DNA from: Halohasta salina
GTDB lineage: Archaea; Halobacteriota; Halobacteria; Halobacteriales; Haloferacaceae
Assembly (NCBI RefSeq): GCF_024178165.1
Contig: NZ_JAMZIE010000001.1
Location: forward strand, 310,001-374,000
DNA length: 64,000 nucleotides
Reading direction: 5' to 3'
Positions 9,520-17,968 of this stretch are shown here, piece after piece. Position 1 is the first letter of the stretch. Each line of letters opens with the position of its first letter. Made by a program: the position numbers and the translations under genes. Below the pieces are notes generated by a model. It ran no database searches. It was not told where the DNA came from and worked only from the letters and a program-made list of their open reading frames with translations.

Positions 9520-11073
9520 ATGGATGCAGTTATCCTCGCGGCCGGAACCGGCTCCCGGCTCCGGCCACTGACAATCGATCAGCCGAAAGCGTGTGTGACC
9601 GTCGACGCGGTCCCGATCGCCGAACACCAGCTCAGAGCCTACGACGCGGCGGGATTCGAGACCGTCCACGTAGTGACTGGCCACATGGCCGATCGGATCG
9701 AAGCGCTCTGCGAGCGCCTCTCGGTAGCGCTCTCCGTCGACATCGAACTGATCCACAACGAGGTCTTCGCCAACACGGACAACATGTACTCGTTGTACTG
9801 TGCCCGCGAGGCCGTCGCCGGCGAGCCGTTCGTCCTCAGCAACGGCGACGTGGTCTTCGAACCCGCGGTCGTCGATCGGCTGGCCGCCGTCGACGACCAC
9901 AGCGCCATCGCGGTCGACACCGACCAGTACGACCCCGAGGCGATGAAGATCACCGTCGACGAGGCGGGCGCTATCACTGGGATCTCCAAACAGTTCGAAA
10001 ACGAGGTCGCCGCCGGGACGTCCATCGATTGCTACCGGTTTTCCGCGGCCACCTCGGCGAAGCTGTTCGATCGGATCGAGCGGCGGATCGAAGTCGACGG
10101 CGAGTACACCGCGTGGACCGAACTCGCCATCGACGACCTCGTATCGAGCGGTTCCCACGATGTCCGACCGGTCGATATCGAGGGCGCCGACTGGGTCGAG
10201 ATCGACGAGCGGGCCGATCTGCTGGCGGCCGACCGGACCTTCTCGTCGCTCGGCGACCTCCGCTCGATGGCGGCGGTGTTCTTCGATCTCGACGGAACGA
10301 TCTATCTGGACGAGACGCCCATCGACGGCGCTGCCGAGGTGGTCGACCGACTGCGTGCCGCGGGCGTCGACGTCTACTTCCTCTCGAACAATTCCTCGCG
10401 GTGGAAACCGACCTACGCCGACAGACTCGCCTCGATGGGGATCGACGCCGATCCCGACGACATCGTACTGTCGACCGACGGCGTGATCGACTACCTCCGA
10501 ACGAACGGAATCGAGGCGAGCTACGTCGTCGGCACCGAGGCGATGCGCGAGGCGGTTGCGGCCGCCGGAATCGAGCCGACGGCGGACGCTCCCGAAACCG
10601 TCGTCGTCGGCTTCGACACCGAACTCACCTACGAGAAACTCGCGGCGGCCACCCTCGCGATCCGCGAGGGCGCGGAGTTCCTCGTCGCCCACGGCGACAG
10701 GGTGTGTCCGACCGAAGCCGGGTTGGTCCCCGACTGCGGGTCGATCGCCGCGCTGGTCGAGACCGCGACCGACCGTGAGCCGAGCCACGTCTTCGGCAAG
10801 CCGTCGGCCGGGATGGTCGAGCACATCCTACAGCGGGAGGGGTACGCCACGTCGGAGGTCGCCATCGTCGGCGACCGGCTGTCGACGGATATCGAACTCG
10901 CCGAACGGCTGGGCTGTGAATCGGTGTCGGTGCTGTCGGGTGAGACCACCCGGCGGGCCGTCGAGACTGCCGCCCAACGCCCCTCGCTCGTCGTCGAATC
11001 GGTCGGTGAACTCTTCGCCGAGTCCGCCGAACCAGCCGAAACGATGTCGACAGCGGAGTCGACCGACCTGTAA
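9520..11073 (+). CDS. Fusion: LicC-like nucleotidyltransferase + HAD-IIA phosphatase
   Basis: A 517-aa two-domain protein. Residues 1 to about 240 are a sugar/polyol-phosphate nucleotidyltransferase with the pyrophosphorylase loop LAAGTGSRLRPLT, the segment NTDNMYSLYCARE, SNGDVVF, and a WVEIDERADLLAA ending. The NMYSLY and WVEID features resemble the LicC/choline-phosphate cytidylyltransferase group, so CTP and a small phosphorylated alcohol are the likely substrates. Residues about 250-500 are a NagD-like HAD-IIA phosphatase: FFDLDGTIYLDE with Asp256 as expected nucleophile, LSNNSSR, FGKPS, and GDRLSTDIELAE. The reading frame runs through without a break, so the fusion is real in this sequence. 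It probably makes a CDP-polyol for the TagF-like enzyme. The exact alcohol is unknown. Confidence 0.85.
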   Translation: MDAVILAAGTGSRLRPLTIDQPKACVTVDAVPIAEHQLRAYDAAGFETVHVVTGHMADRIEALCERLSVALSVDIELIHNEVFANTDNMYSLYCAREAVAGEPFVLSNGDVVFEPAVVDRLAAVDDHSAIAVDTDQYDPEAMKITVDEAGAITGISKQFENEVAAGTSIDCYRFSAATSAKLFDRIERRIEVDGEYTAWTELAIDDLVSSGSHDVRPVDIEGADWVEIDERADLLAADRTFSSLGDLRSMAAVFFDLDGTIYLDETPIDGAAEVVDRLRAAGVDVYFLSNNSSRWKPTYADRLASMGIDADPDDIVLSTDGVIDYLRTNGIEASYVVGTEAMREAVAAAGIEPTADAPETVVVGFDTELTYEKLAAATLAIREGAEFLVAHGDRVCPTEAGLVPDCGSIAALVETATDREPSHVFGKPSAGMVEHILQREGYATSEVAIVGDRLSTDIELAERLGCESVSVLSGETTRRAVETAAQRPSLVVESVGELFAESAEPAETMSTAESTDL

Positions 11074-11112
11074 TGTGCGGCCAGTGGCCGGGGTCAGTCG
11101 ACCGGCTGGGGG

Positions 11113-11124
11113 TGACTAGTCAGG
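11113..11124 (+). promoter_or_regulatory. Bat-type upstream activator element of the bop promoter
   Basis: TGACTAGTCAGG, with a perfect 10-bp palindrome TGACTAGTCA. The known Halobacterium bop upstream element has consensus ACCcnactagTTnGG and lies about 39-52 nt before the transcription start. Here the element is centred about 46 nt before the bop ATG at 11165. A TATA-like CTATTTGC (11131-11138) sits at the right place between them. The match and spacing are seen in the sequence; regulation by a Bat protein is inference. Confidence 0.7.
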
Positions 11125-11164
11125 TGGATGCTATTTGCAGTCGCCTGCCGTAATTTCCTGTGCT

Positions 11165-11911
11165 ATGGCAGCCCCAGGCACAATGCCAGGCAGTGAGTCG
11201 ATATGGCTGTGGATCGGTACCATCGGCATGGCGCTCGGCATGCTCGCGTTCATTGCGCGAGGGTGGAACGTCACCGATGAGGAACAAAAGCGCTTCTACG
11301 TGCTGACGATCTTCATCCCTGCGACCGCTGCAGTCGCCTACTTCTCGATGGCGACAGGGTTCGGACTCACCGAAATCACAGTCAACGGACAGGTGTTGGA
11401 CATCTATTGGGCGCGGTACGCCGACTGGCTGATCACGACGCCACTGCTGTTGATCGACCTCGCGCTGCTGGCACAGGCGAGTCGGAACACGATCTACACG
11501 CTCGTCGGCCTCGACGTGCTGATGATCCTCACTGGACTGGTCGGTGCGCTGGCGGCGACGCCCGCCGTCCGCATCGTCTGGTGGGGCATCAGCACCGCCT
11601 TGCTGTTGTTCCTGCTGTACTTCCTCGTCGAGTCGCTCAACGAGGCCGCCAGCAGGCAGACCGAGTCGGTGCGGAACTTGACGACGACGCTCCGCAACAT
11701 GTTGATCGTGCTGTGGCTGGCCTATCCGGTCGTCTGGATCCTCGGCACCGAGGGGACGATCGCTCTTATCCCGCTGTACGTCGAGACGGCGGCGTTCATG
11801 GTGCTGGATCTGACTGCGAAGGTCGGCTTCGGCTACGTGCTTCTGCGGAGCCACAGCGTCCTCGATCAGGTCGGAAGCGTCGACTCCGCGCCGAGTGCTG
11901 CCGTCGACTGA
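11165..11911 (+). CDS. bop: Bacteriorhodopsin (light-driven proton pump)
   Basis: Seven-helix retinal protein, 248 aa from the chosen ATG. Helix C reads [19 protein letters not shown]: Asp87 corresponds to the proton acceptor D85 and Asp98 to the donor D96 of Halobacterium bacteriorhodopsin. Helix G reads [13 protein letters not shown], with Asp215 (D212) and the retinal-binding Lys219 (K216). The release-group glutamates appear in GTEG and YVET. All proton-pump residues are therefore present, arguing against a chloride pump or sensory rhodopsin. A TTG start at 11135 would add ten residues, but promoter spacing favours ATG 11165. It lies directly upstream of atpD. No brp/blh or carotenoid gene is visible in the window. 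Confidence 0.96.
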   Translation: MAAPGTMPGSESIWLWIGTIGMALGMLAFIARGWNVTDEEQKRFYVLTIFIPATAAVAYFSMATGFGLTEITVNGQVLDIYWARYADWLITTPLLLIDLALLAQASRNTIYTLVGLDVLMILTGLVGALAATPAVRIVWWGISTALLLFLLYFLVESLNEAASRQTESVRNLTTTLRNMLIVLWLAYPVVWILGTEGTIALIPLYVETAAFMVLDLTAKVGFGYVLLRSHSVLDQVGSVDSAPSAAVD

Positions 11912-12021
11912 TCGCTCCGGTCGACCGGCCGCTTTTGTAAGTCGTCGCGTTCGAGACGGTCGCCACTGCGACGGAAACTGAAAACCATTAACCCCTTTGC
12001 CAAATAAGGCCCACCCAAGCG

Positions 12022-12711
12022 ATGGCCGAGGACGTCAAACCAACCCGGAAGAACCTGATGGCGATCGAGGACCGCATCGAACTCTCCGAACGCGGTCACG
12101 ACACGCTCGAACAGAAGCGCGACGGGCTGATCATGGAGTTCATGGACATCCTCGATCAGGCCCAAGACGTACGCGAGGACCTCAACGCGAACTACGAGAC
12201 CGCCCAGCGCAAACTCGATATGGCGCGAGCGATGGAGGGCGACGTGGCCGTTCGCGGTGCGGCCGCCGCCTTGCATGACCACCCCGAGATCACGACCCAG
12301 TCGAAAAACATCATGGGCGTGGTCGTCCCGCAGATCGAGTCCTCGAAAGTCAAGAAATCCCTCGACGAACGTGGGTACGGCCTGCTCGGCTCGTCGGCCC
12401 GGATCGACGAGGCCGCCGACGCCTACGAGGAGTTGTTGGAGACGATCATCCTCGCCGCGGAAGTCGAGACGGCGATGAAGAAGATGCTCACCGAGATCGA
12501 GACCACCAAGCGCCGGGTCAACGCGCTGGAGTTCAAACTCCTGCCGGATCTCTACGAGAACCAGGAGTACATCGAGCAGAAGCTCGAAGAACAGGAACGC
12601 GAGGAGATCTTCCGCATGAAGAAGATCAAGGCCAAGAAGGAAGAACAGGAAGCCGAGGAACGCGAAGCCGAAGCCGAATCGGCCGTCGAGGCGACCGTCA
12701 CCAGCGACTGA
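12022..12711 (+). CDS. atpD: A-type ATP synthase subunit D
   Basis: Central rotor-shaft subunit (229 aa), a long antiparallel coiled coil. The N-terminus ([19 protein letters not shown]) and the C-terminal helix ([17 protein letters not shown]) are typical, followed by a charged tail rich in Glu and Lys. It is cut off from atpB by the inserted block. Upstream AT-rich stretches (CATTAACC at about 11988 and CCAAATAAGG at about 12000) may provide its own promoter, although readthrough from bop is possible since the gap is only 110 bp. Confidence 0.95.
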   Translation: MAEDVKPTRKNLMAIEDRIELSERGHDTLEQKRDGLIMEFMDILDQAQDVREDLNANYETAQRKLDMARAMEGDVAVRGAAAALHDHPEITTQSKNIMGVVVPQIESSKVKKSLDERGYGLLGSSARIDEAADAYEELLETIILAAEVETAMKKMLTEIETTKRRVNALEFKLLPDLYENQEYIEQKLEEQEREEIFRMKKIKAKKEEQEAEEREAEAESAVEATVTSD

Positions 12712-12945
12712 CTCTCGGTCGGTTGCGTCGTCGGCCAGCAGTCGTTTTTGCACGGTACCGAACGAAGAGTCACATCTGCGGGGGCTCAGATGTGGGGTGG
12801 CCGACGGACCGGACCACTCCATCGCATGGAGCTGTCGACGGTAGCGATCCGCGCACCACGCCCGGACCGCTACGGGCGTTTGTTCGCTCAGTCGAAGTTT
12901 GTTATACGACACCTACGCGTCGAGTAAGGACCTCCTACTCGCCGA
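12712..12945. other. Convergent gap between atpD and aRF1 with two hairpins
   Basis: No gene seen. A T5 run at 12745-12749 may end the atpD transcript. A perfect 8-bp inverted repeat CACATCTG/CAGATGTG lies at 12771-12794. A second stem CGCCCG/CGGGCG at 12859-12878 is followed by TTTGTT, resembling a + strand terminator. A TATA-like GTTATACG occurs near 12900 without an obvious gene. Confidence 0.5.
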
Positions 12946-14193
12946 TCAGACGCCCGTCGAGTAGCGAAGGATGCCGGCGACGCCGCCGAAGGCGTCCAGC
13001 AGCTGTTCGCCCTTCTCGAAGTCCGTCGATATGAACTTGACTTCGGTGCCGCGCTGTTCGGCGATGTCGATGAGGTGGTCGATCACGTCCTCGCGGTCGA
13101 CGACCTCGGCCTCGGAGCCGTCGGCACACTCGTGGTCAGGGGTGTCGTGCCGCCGGTCGACGACCTCGAACTCGTCGGTGCCGTCGCAGTCGTAGACGAC
13201 CACGTCACTGCGGAGGTCCTCGGAGATGAGCAGGCGGTCGACCGATCCCATCACGAGATTCCGCCGAGTGGGCTCGAAGCCGTAGGTCGCCTCGTTGCCG
13301 GTGTGGAGGTTCTCGAAGAACTCCTCCATCTGCTGTTTGTCCTTGACGACCTCCTGATCCGACAGCACGTCGCTGGCGGAGTCGACCAGATCGCTGAGGC
13401 CCGACTCGTCGGTGTAGGCGACGTCGAACTTCCCGAGGACCATGTCCTGCAGTTCGTGGTGGAGGTAGTCGCCGTCGAGGAACTCGTCTTTGGTCGGCGA
13501 GGGGCCGCCGACGAGGATGCCATCGAGGTCGTGGCGCTTCGGCACCATCAGGTCGTTGGCCATCCCGGCGACCTCCTGATAGAAGTTGTCGATCGCCTCC
13601 AAGCGGAGGCGGGCGAATCGCTGAGCGGACTGGCCACCCTTTCGCTGTTTGCCGGGCACCAGCGAGGACGCGGATTTGACCGGCTCGATGCGTTTCCCCT
13701 TGAGCCAACCGACGTTGGCCTCCCGGCGGTCCAGCACGATGAGCCCGAACAGCCCCTTGTCGAGCAGCATGTTCTCCAGCGGCTCGGTCAGGAAGTCCGA
13801 ATCGCAGTGGTAGCGGAACGACTGGATCGGCTCGGAGGGTGACTCCAGCACGCGGGTGACCATGTCGGTTTGGCCGCCACCGCTGTCGACCGCCCCCGAG
13901 AAGATGACGATCCCGTTTTCCGGCGGGTAGGTGTCGTAGTAGCGGAGTCGGTCCTTGATCGACGTCAGAGCGTCTTGGACGTTCGTCCGGGTCTGTTTGG
14001 ATTTGATGTTGGCGGCCTCGGAGTGCTCCTGGACGACGTGTTCGACGACCGAAGAGATCTGTTTGTCGTCGGGAATGTAGATCGTGACGAGCTGTGTGCC
14101 CGAGCCCTCGTACTCCTGGAGCTCTTCGATGACCTTTCGGAACTCGTATTTCCGGCGGTCCTCGCTGGGTTGCTCGTCGGCGTCCGTACTCAT
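12946..14193 (-). CDS. prf1: Peptide chain release factor aRF1
   Basis: Archaeal class-1 release factor (415 aa) that reads all three stop codons and triggers peptide release. The stop-codon recognition motif NIKS is at residues 62-65 and the peptidyl-hydrolase GGQ at 186-188 in RKGGQSAQRF. The C-terminal domain 3 follows. Length is normal for the family. A TATA-like ATACTTAC lies about 25 nt upstream of the ATG on the minus strand, suggesting a leaderless mRNA. It is divergent from the MinD-like gene. Confidence 0.96.
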   Translation of the reverse strand: MSTDADEQPSEDRRKYEFRKVIEELQEYEGSGTQLVTIYIPDDKQISSVVEHVVQEHSEAANIKSKQTRTNVQDALTSIKDRLRYYDTYPPENGIVIFSGAVDSGGGQTDMVTRVLESPSEPIQSFRYHCDSDFLTEPLENMLLDKGLFGLIVLDRREANVGWLKGKRIEPVKSASSLVPGKQRKGGQSAQRFARLRLEAIDNFYQEVAGMANDLMVPKRHDLDGILVGGPSPTKDEFLDGDYLHHELQDMVLGKFDVAYTDESGLSDLVDSASDVLSDQEVVKDKQQMEEFFENLHTGNEATYGFEPTRRNLVMGSVDRLLISEDLRSDVVVYDCDGTDEFEVVDRRHDTPDHECADGSEAEVVDREDVIDHLIDIAEQRGTEVKFISTDFEKGEQLLDAFGGVAGILRYSTGV

Positions 14194-14282
14194 TAGTATC
14201 CTATCGCCGGGGAGCCGGTAAGTATGCTTTGACTGGCCGAATCCGCCGATCGGTCGACCTGCCGGACCTGCATGACATGGTA

Positions 14283-14297
14283 GTAGTCGGTGGCTAC
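14283..14297. repeat. GTAG-N7-CTAC palindrome (prf1/minD4 gap)
   Basis: GTAGTCGGTGGCTAC: the GTAGTC-N3-GACTAC family with one imperfect pair. Lies just upstream of the minD4 TATA box. Confidence 0.75.
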
Positions 14298-14318
14298 GAT
14301 CAGTAGCTAGAGCGTACC

Positions 14319-14325
14319 TTTATAT
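14319..14325 (+). promoter_or_regulatory. TATA box for the MinD-like gene
   Basis: TTTATAT, centred 27 nt before the ATG at 14349, the standard position for a leaderless haloarchaeal promoter. A GTAG...CTAC palindrome lies about 20 nt further upstream at 14283-14297, where an operator or activator site could act. Confidence 0.65.
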
Positions 14326-14348
14326 CCGCGTCGTGGTAGCACGACAGT

Positions 14349-15743
14349 ATGGCACGGGTCTACGCTATCGCCAGCGCGAAAGGTGGCGTTGGCAAGACCA
14401 CGACGACGGCGAATCTGGGGTCGACGCTGGCCGGCACCGGCGCGGACGTCGTGGTGATCGACGGGGACATCGGGATGGCCAATCTCGGTGCGGCACTCGG
14501 CGTCCAGCCCGACGGGGCAACGCTGCACGACGTTTTGAGCGACGCGGCCGAGCCGGCGGCCGCCGCCTACGACGGGCCCGCGGGTCTCACCGTCGTCCCC
14601 GGCGACACCTCGCTGGAGGCGTTCGCCGCGGCCGACCCCCAGCGGCTCGATGCGGTCGTCGAGGCGTTCGACGACGCCGACTACGTCCTGATCGACGTCG
14701 GCGCGGGCGTCAGCCACGAGACCGGTGTCCCGCTGTCGATCGCCGACGCCGTCATCCTCGTGTCGACCCCCGAGCGCGATGCGCTGGTCGACACCGAAAA
14801 GACGCGCCAGCTCACCGACCGCCTCGGCGGCGTGGTCGCGGGAGCGGTGATCACCCGGACCGACGAGGCGACCCCGCTCGAAGAGGTCGTCAGCGGGACC
14901 CTCTCGGCCGACGTGCTGACGACAATCCCCGACGACGAGGCCGTCCGGGAGTCGATCGCCGTCGGCGAGCCGCTGTCGAGCTACGCCCCACACAGCGACG
15001 CCGCGGCCGCCTACCGACAGCTCGCGGCCGAACTGACCGGTATCGATCCCTCGGCCCCCGAGTCGACTCCGGCCGACGCCGACTCCGAGACCCGCGAGAC
15101 GCTGGAAGCACGCGACGACCAACTTTCGGACTCGCTCTCCGAGGGCGGCGTCACGATCAACGCCGGAGACGATGCCGGTGACGCGGGCGAGGAACGCCCG
15201 CTGGAGGAGTATCCCACGGCCGACGACACCGCCGCCGGCGCATCGAAGTGGGCCGAGGCCGCGACCGGCACCGTCGGCGACGTCGACAGCGCGGTCGAAG
15301 ACGCCGATCTCGGCGCAGGCTCCCCGGAGAGCACCGACCCCGACCCCGATCCGTCCCGGTCGGACGGTCCCAGTGTCGACCCCGAAGCCACACGACCGGA
15401 CGACGGCGACGGCGACGAGGAGACGGTGCCGCCGGACGCGATCCCGTTCAGCGGTGCGGGCGACGACGAGTCGGCGTCCGATGCCGCCGAGGACCCGCCG
15501 GCCGACGACACCGCACAGACCACCGTGCTGGGGGCGGCGATGGACGACGAGGATGGGGCCGTCGACACTGGGTCGACCGCCGACGCGAGCGAGGACGATG
15601 GCAGCGACGAGGCAGTGGTGATCCCCGACGCCGAGGAGACCGCCGGGGCGGCTGACGATGTCGACGATTCTGCCGAGATGGCCGACGACGATGAGAACGA
15701 CGAGGAAGAGAAACGCGGCTTCTTCAGCCGGCTGTTCCGGTGA
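14349..15743 (+). CDS. minD4: MinD/ParA-type ATPase with long acidic tail and terminal amphipathic motif
   Basis: 464-aa P-loop ATPase. The deviant Walker A motif SAKGGVGKTTT is at residues 9-19 with both signature lysines, and the switch segment VVVIDGDIGMANLG follows. The ATPase core ends near residue 235. The rest is a low-complexity Asp/Glu/Ser/Ala tail of about 215 residues, ending in EEKRGFFSRLFR. Neighbours aRF1 and argS match, from memory, the surroundings of Haloferax MinD4, an oscillating MinD homolog with a C-terminal extension that positions the motility machinery. The symbol is assigned by that resemblance. The terminal motif resembles the membrane-targeting sequence of bacterial MinD. 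Confidence 0.78.
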   Translation: MARVYAIASAKGGVGKTTTTANLGSTLAGTGADVVVIDGDIGMANLGAALGVQPDGATLHDVLSDAAEPAAAAYDGPAGLTVVPGDTSLEAFAAADPQRLDAVVEAFDDADYVLIDVGAGVSHETGVPLSIADAVILVSTPERDALVDTEKTRQLTDRLGGVVAGAVITRTDEATPLEEVVSGTLSADVLTTIPDDEAVRESIAVGEPLSSYAPHSDAAAAYRQLAAELTGIDPSAPESTPADADSETRETLEARDDQLSDSLSEGGVTINAGDDAGDAGEERPLEEYPTADDTAAGASKWAEAATGTVGDVDSAVEDADLGAGSPESTDPDPDPSRSDGPSVDPEATRPDDGDGDEETVPPDAIPFSGAGDDESASDAAEDPPADDTAQTTVLGAAMDDEDGAVDTGSTADASEDDGSDEAVVIPDAEETAGAADDVDDSAEMADDDENDEEEKRGFFSRLFR

Positions 15744-15791
15744 CTGTCGGGGAAACGTGGTATTCTTGTAGCCCCCGGTCACAGTGGCGGT

Positions 15792-15923
15792 ATGGCAGAC
15801 AACGGTTCAGTCCCGTTCTGGTGGATCGTCGCCTTCGTCCTGTTGGCACTCGGTGCCGGTATCGGTGCGATTTATCTCGTCGGTGGGAGCATCGTAACCG
15901 CGATTCCGGGCCTGTTGCTGTAG
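15792..15923 (+). CDS. 43-aa single-pass membrane protein
   Basis: Short ORF between the MinD-like gene and argS, starting MADNGSVPFWWIV. It carries one or two hydrophobic segments covering most of its length and ends GLLL. The ATG follows the MinD-like stop by 48 bp and a weak TATA-like TATTCTTG (15771-15778) lies about 18-20 nt upstream, so it may be co-transcribed. The composition (hydrophobic, no cysteines, G/C-ending codons) supports a real small protein. No function is assigned. It stops seven bases before the convergent argS stop. Confidence 0.6.
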   Translation: MADNGSVPFWWIVAFVLLALGAGIGAIYLVGGSIVTAIPGLLL

Positions 15924-15933
15924 CCGGCGCTAC
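15920..15933. repeat. Palindrome spanning the facing stop codons
   Basis: GTAGCCGGCGCTAC, a perfect inverted repeat with 5-bp arms and a 4-bp loop (extendable by one pair to TGTAGC/GCTACA). It covers the stop codon of the 43-aa gene and the last bases of argS. It may act as a bidirectional terminator or belong to the dispersed GTAG...CTAC palindromes of this window. Confidence 0.5.
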
Positions 15934-17687
15934 ATCGAGTCCGGTGCCGCCACGCCGAGCACCGACAGCGCGTTGGCCACGGTGTGTTTGGCAGCCGCGA
16001 CGAGCGCGAGCCGCGCCTGTCGTGTGTCGGCGTCCTCGGCGGTGAGCACCGGACACGAGCGGTAGAAGCCGTTGAACGATTCGGCGAGTTCTCGCGTGTA
16101 GGTGGCGATCCGGTGGGGTTCGAGGTCCTCGCCGGCCTCCTCGATCACGGCCGGGAACCGGGCGACGACGGCCAAGAGGTCGCGCTCTTCGGGGGTCGAC
16201 AGCACGTCGGCGTCGAACTCGGTCGCCGTCGGTTCGGTGTCGGCCTCTTCGAGGATCCCACAGCAACGGGCGTGGACGTACTGGACGTAGGGGGCCGACT
16301 GGGCCTCGAAGTCCAGCGCCTCGTCCCACCTGAAGGTGATCCCCTTGGTGGGTTGTTTCGAGACGATGTCGTAGCGCACGGCACCGATCCCGACCTGATG
16401 GGCGATGCGCTCGATGTCGTCGTCGTCGAGTTCGTCGTCGCGGATCCGGTCGTCGAGCCGGGTTTCGACCTCCTCGCGGGCCCGATCGATCGCCTCGTCG
16501 AGCAGGTCGTCCAGCATGACGCCGGTGCCGCGGCGGGTGCTCATCTTCCCCTCCGGGAGATTGACGTAGGAGTAGATCACGTCGTCCAGTCGTTCGGGAT
16601 CGTTGCCGAGGATATCGAGGGTCGCCTGTAGCTGTTCGGCCTGCAGTTTGTGGTCCTCGCCCAGCACGGTCACTGCGCGGTCGAAGTTGTCGAACTTCCA
16701 CTCGTGGTGGGCCAGATCCCGCGTGGTGTAGAGGCTCGTCTCGTCCGACCGGAGGAAGACGAGGTTCTTGTCGATGCCGTACTCGTCGAGTTCGAGCTGC
16801 CACGCGTCCTCTTCGTAGACCGCATACTCGGTCTCCTTCAGGCGCTCGGCGAGTTCGTCCGTGGAGCCGTCGACCATGAACCGGGTCTCCTTGACGAACT
16901 CGTCGAACTCCGCCGGCAGGCGGGCGAGACACTCCTTCATCCCACCGAGGACCTGATCGACGACCTCGCCGACCCGCTCGTAGGTTTCCTCGTCGCCGGC
17001 TTCGAGTCCCTGCAGGATCGAGGCGATCTCGGCCTCGGCGGCCTCGACAGCTGATTCGTCCGCGGTTTCGAGGTAGGAGTTCCCCTTACGGTAGTACCGG
17101 ACCAGATCGTACTCCGTGCGGTCGCGGGCGGGCTCGCTGTCGAGGTCACTCTCGTCGAATTTCTCGTAGGCCCAGGTGAAGACGGCCATCTGTCGACCGG
17201 CGTCGTTGACGTAGTAGTGGCGCTCGACATCGTAGCCCGCCATCTCCATCGCGTTGGCGACCGCATCGCCCAAGATTGGGTTCCGGGCCCGGCCGACGTG
17301 GACCGGCCCCGTCGGGTTGGCGCTGGTGTGTTCGACGACGACCGATTCGCCGCGGTCTTCGAGCTGGCCGTAATCGCTCTCCTGGGCGGCTTCGAGGGTC
17401 TCAGTCTGGTAGGCGTCGCTCGTGTGGAAGTTGAGATACGGCCCCTGTGTGGAGACCGCATCGAGGTAGTCGTAGGGGTCGGTGTCGACGGCGTCGGCCA
17501 ACTGCTGGGCGACTTGCGGCGGGGCCGCGCCGAGTTCACTGGCGAGACGGAAGGCGACACTTGAGGCGAGCGTAGCATCGAGGTCTTCGGGCGGCTCCTC
17601 GATCCCGAGGTCGCCGGTCGGCAGGTCGAGGGCCTCCAGACAGCCAGTCATGGCGCTCTCGACCTCCGAGCGGAACGGTCTGAACAT
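15930..17687 (-). CDS. argS: Arginyl-tRNA synthetase
   Basis: Class I aminoacyl-tRNA synthetase (585 aa) charging tRNA-Arg. The N-terminal Add-1 domain precedes the HIGH-like motif HVGR (130-133, within [16 protein letters not shown]) and the KMSKS-like GKMSTRRG; the C-terminal DALR anticodon-binding domain ends near residue 585. A TATA-like CTTTAGCG lies about 25 nt upstream on the minus strand. It is divergent from the riboflavin kinase across 281 bp. Confidence 0.97.
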   Translation of the reverse strand: MFRPFRSEVESAMTGCLEALDLPTGDLGIEEPPEDLDATLASSVAFRLASELGAAPPQVAQQLADAVDTDPYDYLDAVSTQGPYLNFHTSDAYQTETLEAAQESDYGQLEDRGESVVVEHTSANPTGPVHVGRARNPILGDAVANAMEMAGYDVERHYYVNDAGRQMAVFTWAYEKFDESDLDSEPARDRTEYDLVRYYRKGNSYLETADESAVEAAEAEIASILQGLEAGDEETYERVGEVVDQVLGGMKECLARLPAEFDEFVKETRFMVDGSTDELAERLKETEYAVYEEDAWQLELDEYGIDKNLVFLRSDETSLYTTRDLAHHEWKFDNFDRAVTVLGEDHKLQAEQLQATLDILGNDPERLDDVIYSYVNLPEGKMSTRRGTGVMLDDLLDEAIDRAREEVETRLDDRIRDDELDDDDIERIAHQVGIGAVRYDIVSKQPTKGITFRWDEALDFEAQSAPYVQYVHARCCGILEEADTEPTATEFDADVLSTPEERDLLAVVARFPAVIEEAGEDLEPHRIATYTRELAESFNGFYRSCPVLTAEDADTRQARLALVAAAKHTVANALSVLGVAAPDSM

Positions 17688-17968
17688 ACGCCCCGGTTTT
17701 CCCCGACCGCTAAAGGACTTTCCGAAGCGACCGGAGCCCCTTCGGCCTTCAGTAGTCGGTGACTACGCGGCTGGATCGCTTCGCTGTCGGCTCCCGTCGA
17801 CTCCGCCGACGGCTCGGCAGCCCGTCGGCCAGTCAGCCAACCGACGTGGCTTTAGTTGTGGATCGCCTACCGACGAACGGAACCTTTCAGTGGCCGATCA
17901 AGTATAACGTTTTTGAGATGCATAGCAGATTCGGTATGCTTATGAGCGACGCGTTCCTTCGGTCGACT
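17688..17968. other. Divergent control region between argS and rbkR
   Basis: No separate gene seen. The rbkR frame stays open upstream to about 17759, but that stretch reads as basic, atypical sequence and is best treated as non-coding. It holds the perfect palindrome GTAGTC-GGT-GACTAC (17752-17766) and two AT-rich elements: AAGTATAACG at about 17899-17908, and GGTATGCTTATGAG at 17933-17946, the latter about 25-30 nt before the ATG at 17969. Confidence 0.5.
17752..17766. repeat. GTAGTC-GGT-GACTAC palindrome (argS/rbkR gap)
   Basis: Perfect 6-bp arms with a 3-base spacer in the divergent region. Confidence 0.8.

Noticed and set aside
9226-10824. 532-codon minus-strand ORF opposite the cytidylyltransferase-HAD fusion
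   Set aside because: The + strand protein has clear catalytic motifs in both domains; the antisense product has none.
12771-12794. CACATCTG/CAGATGTG hairpin as a riboswitch or RNA gene
   Set aside because: A single 8-bp hairpin in a convergent gap with no conserved core; a terminator or chance is more likely.
17759-17968. Longer N-terminus for the riboflavin kinase/regulator
   Set aside because: The extra 70 residues are basic and unlike the family, cross a palindrome and promoter-like elements, and a good start exists at 17969.
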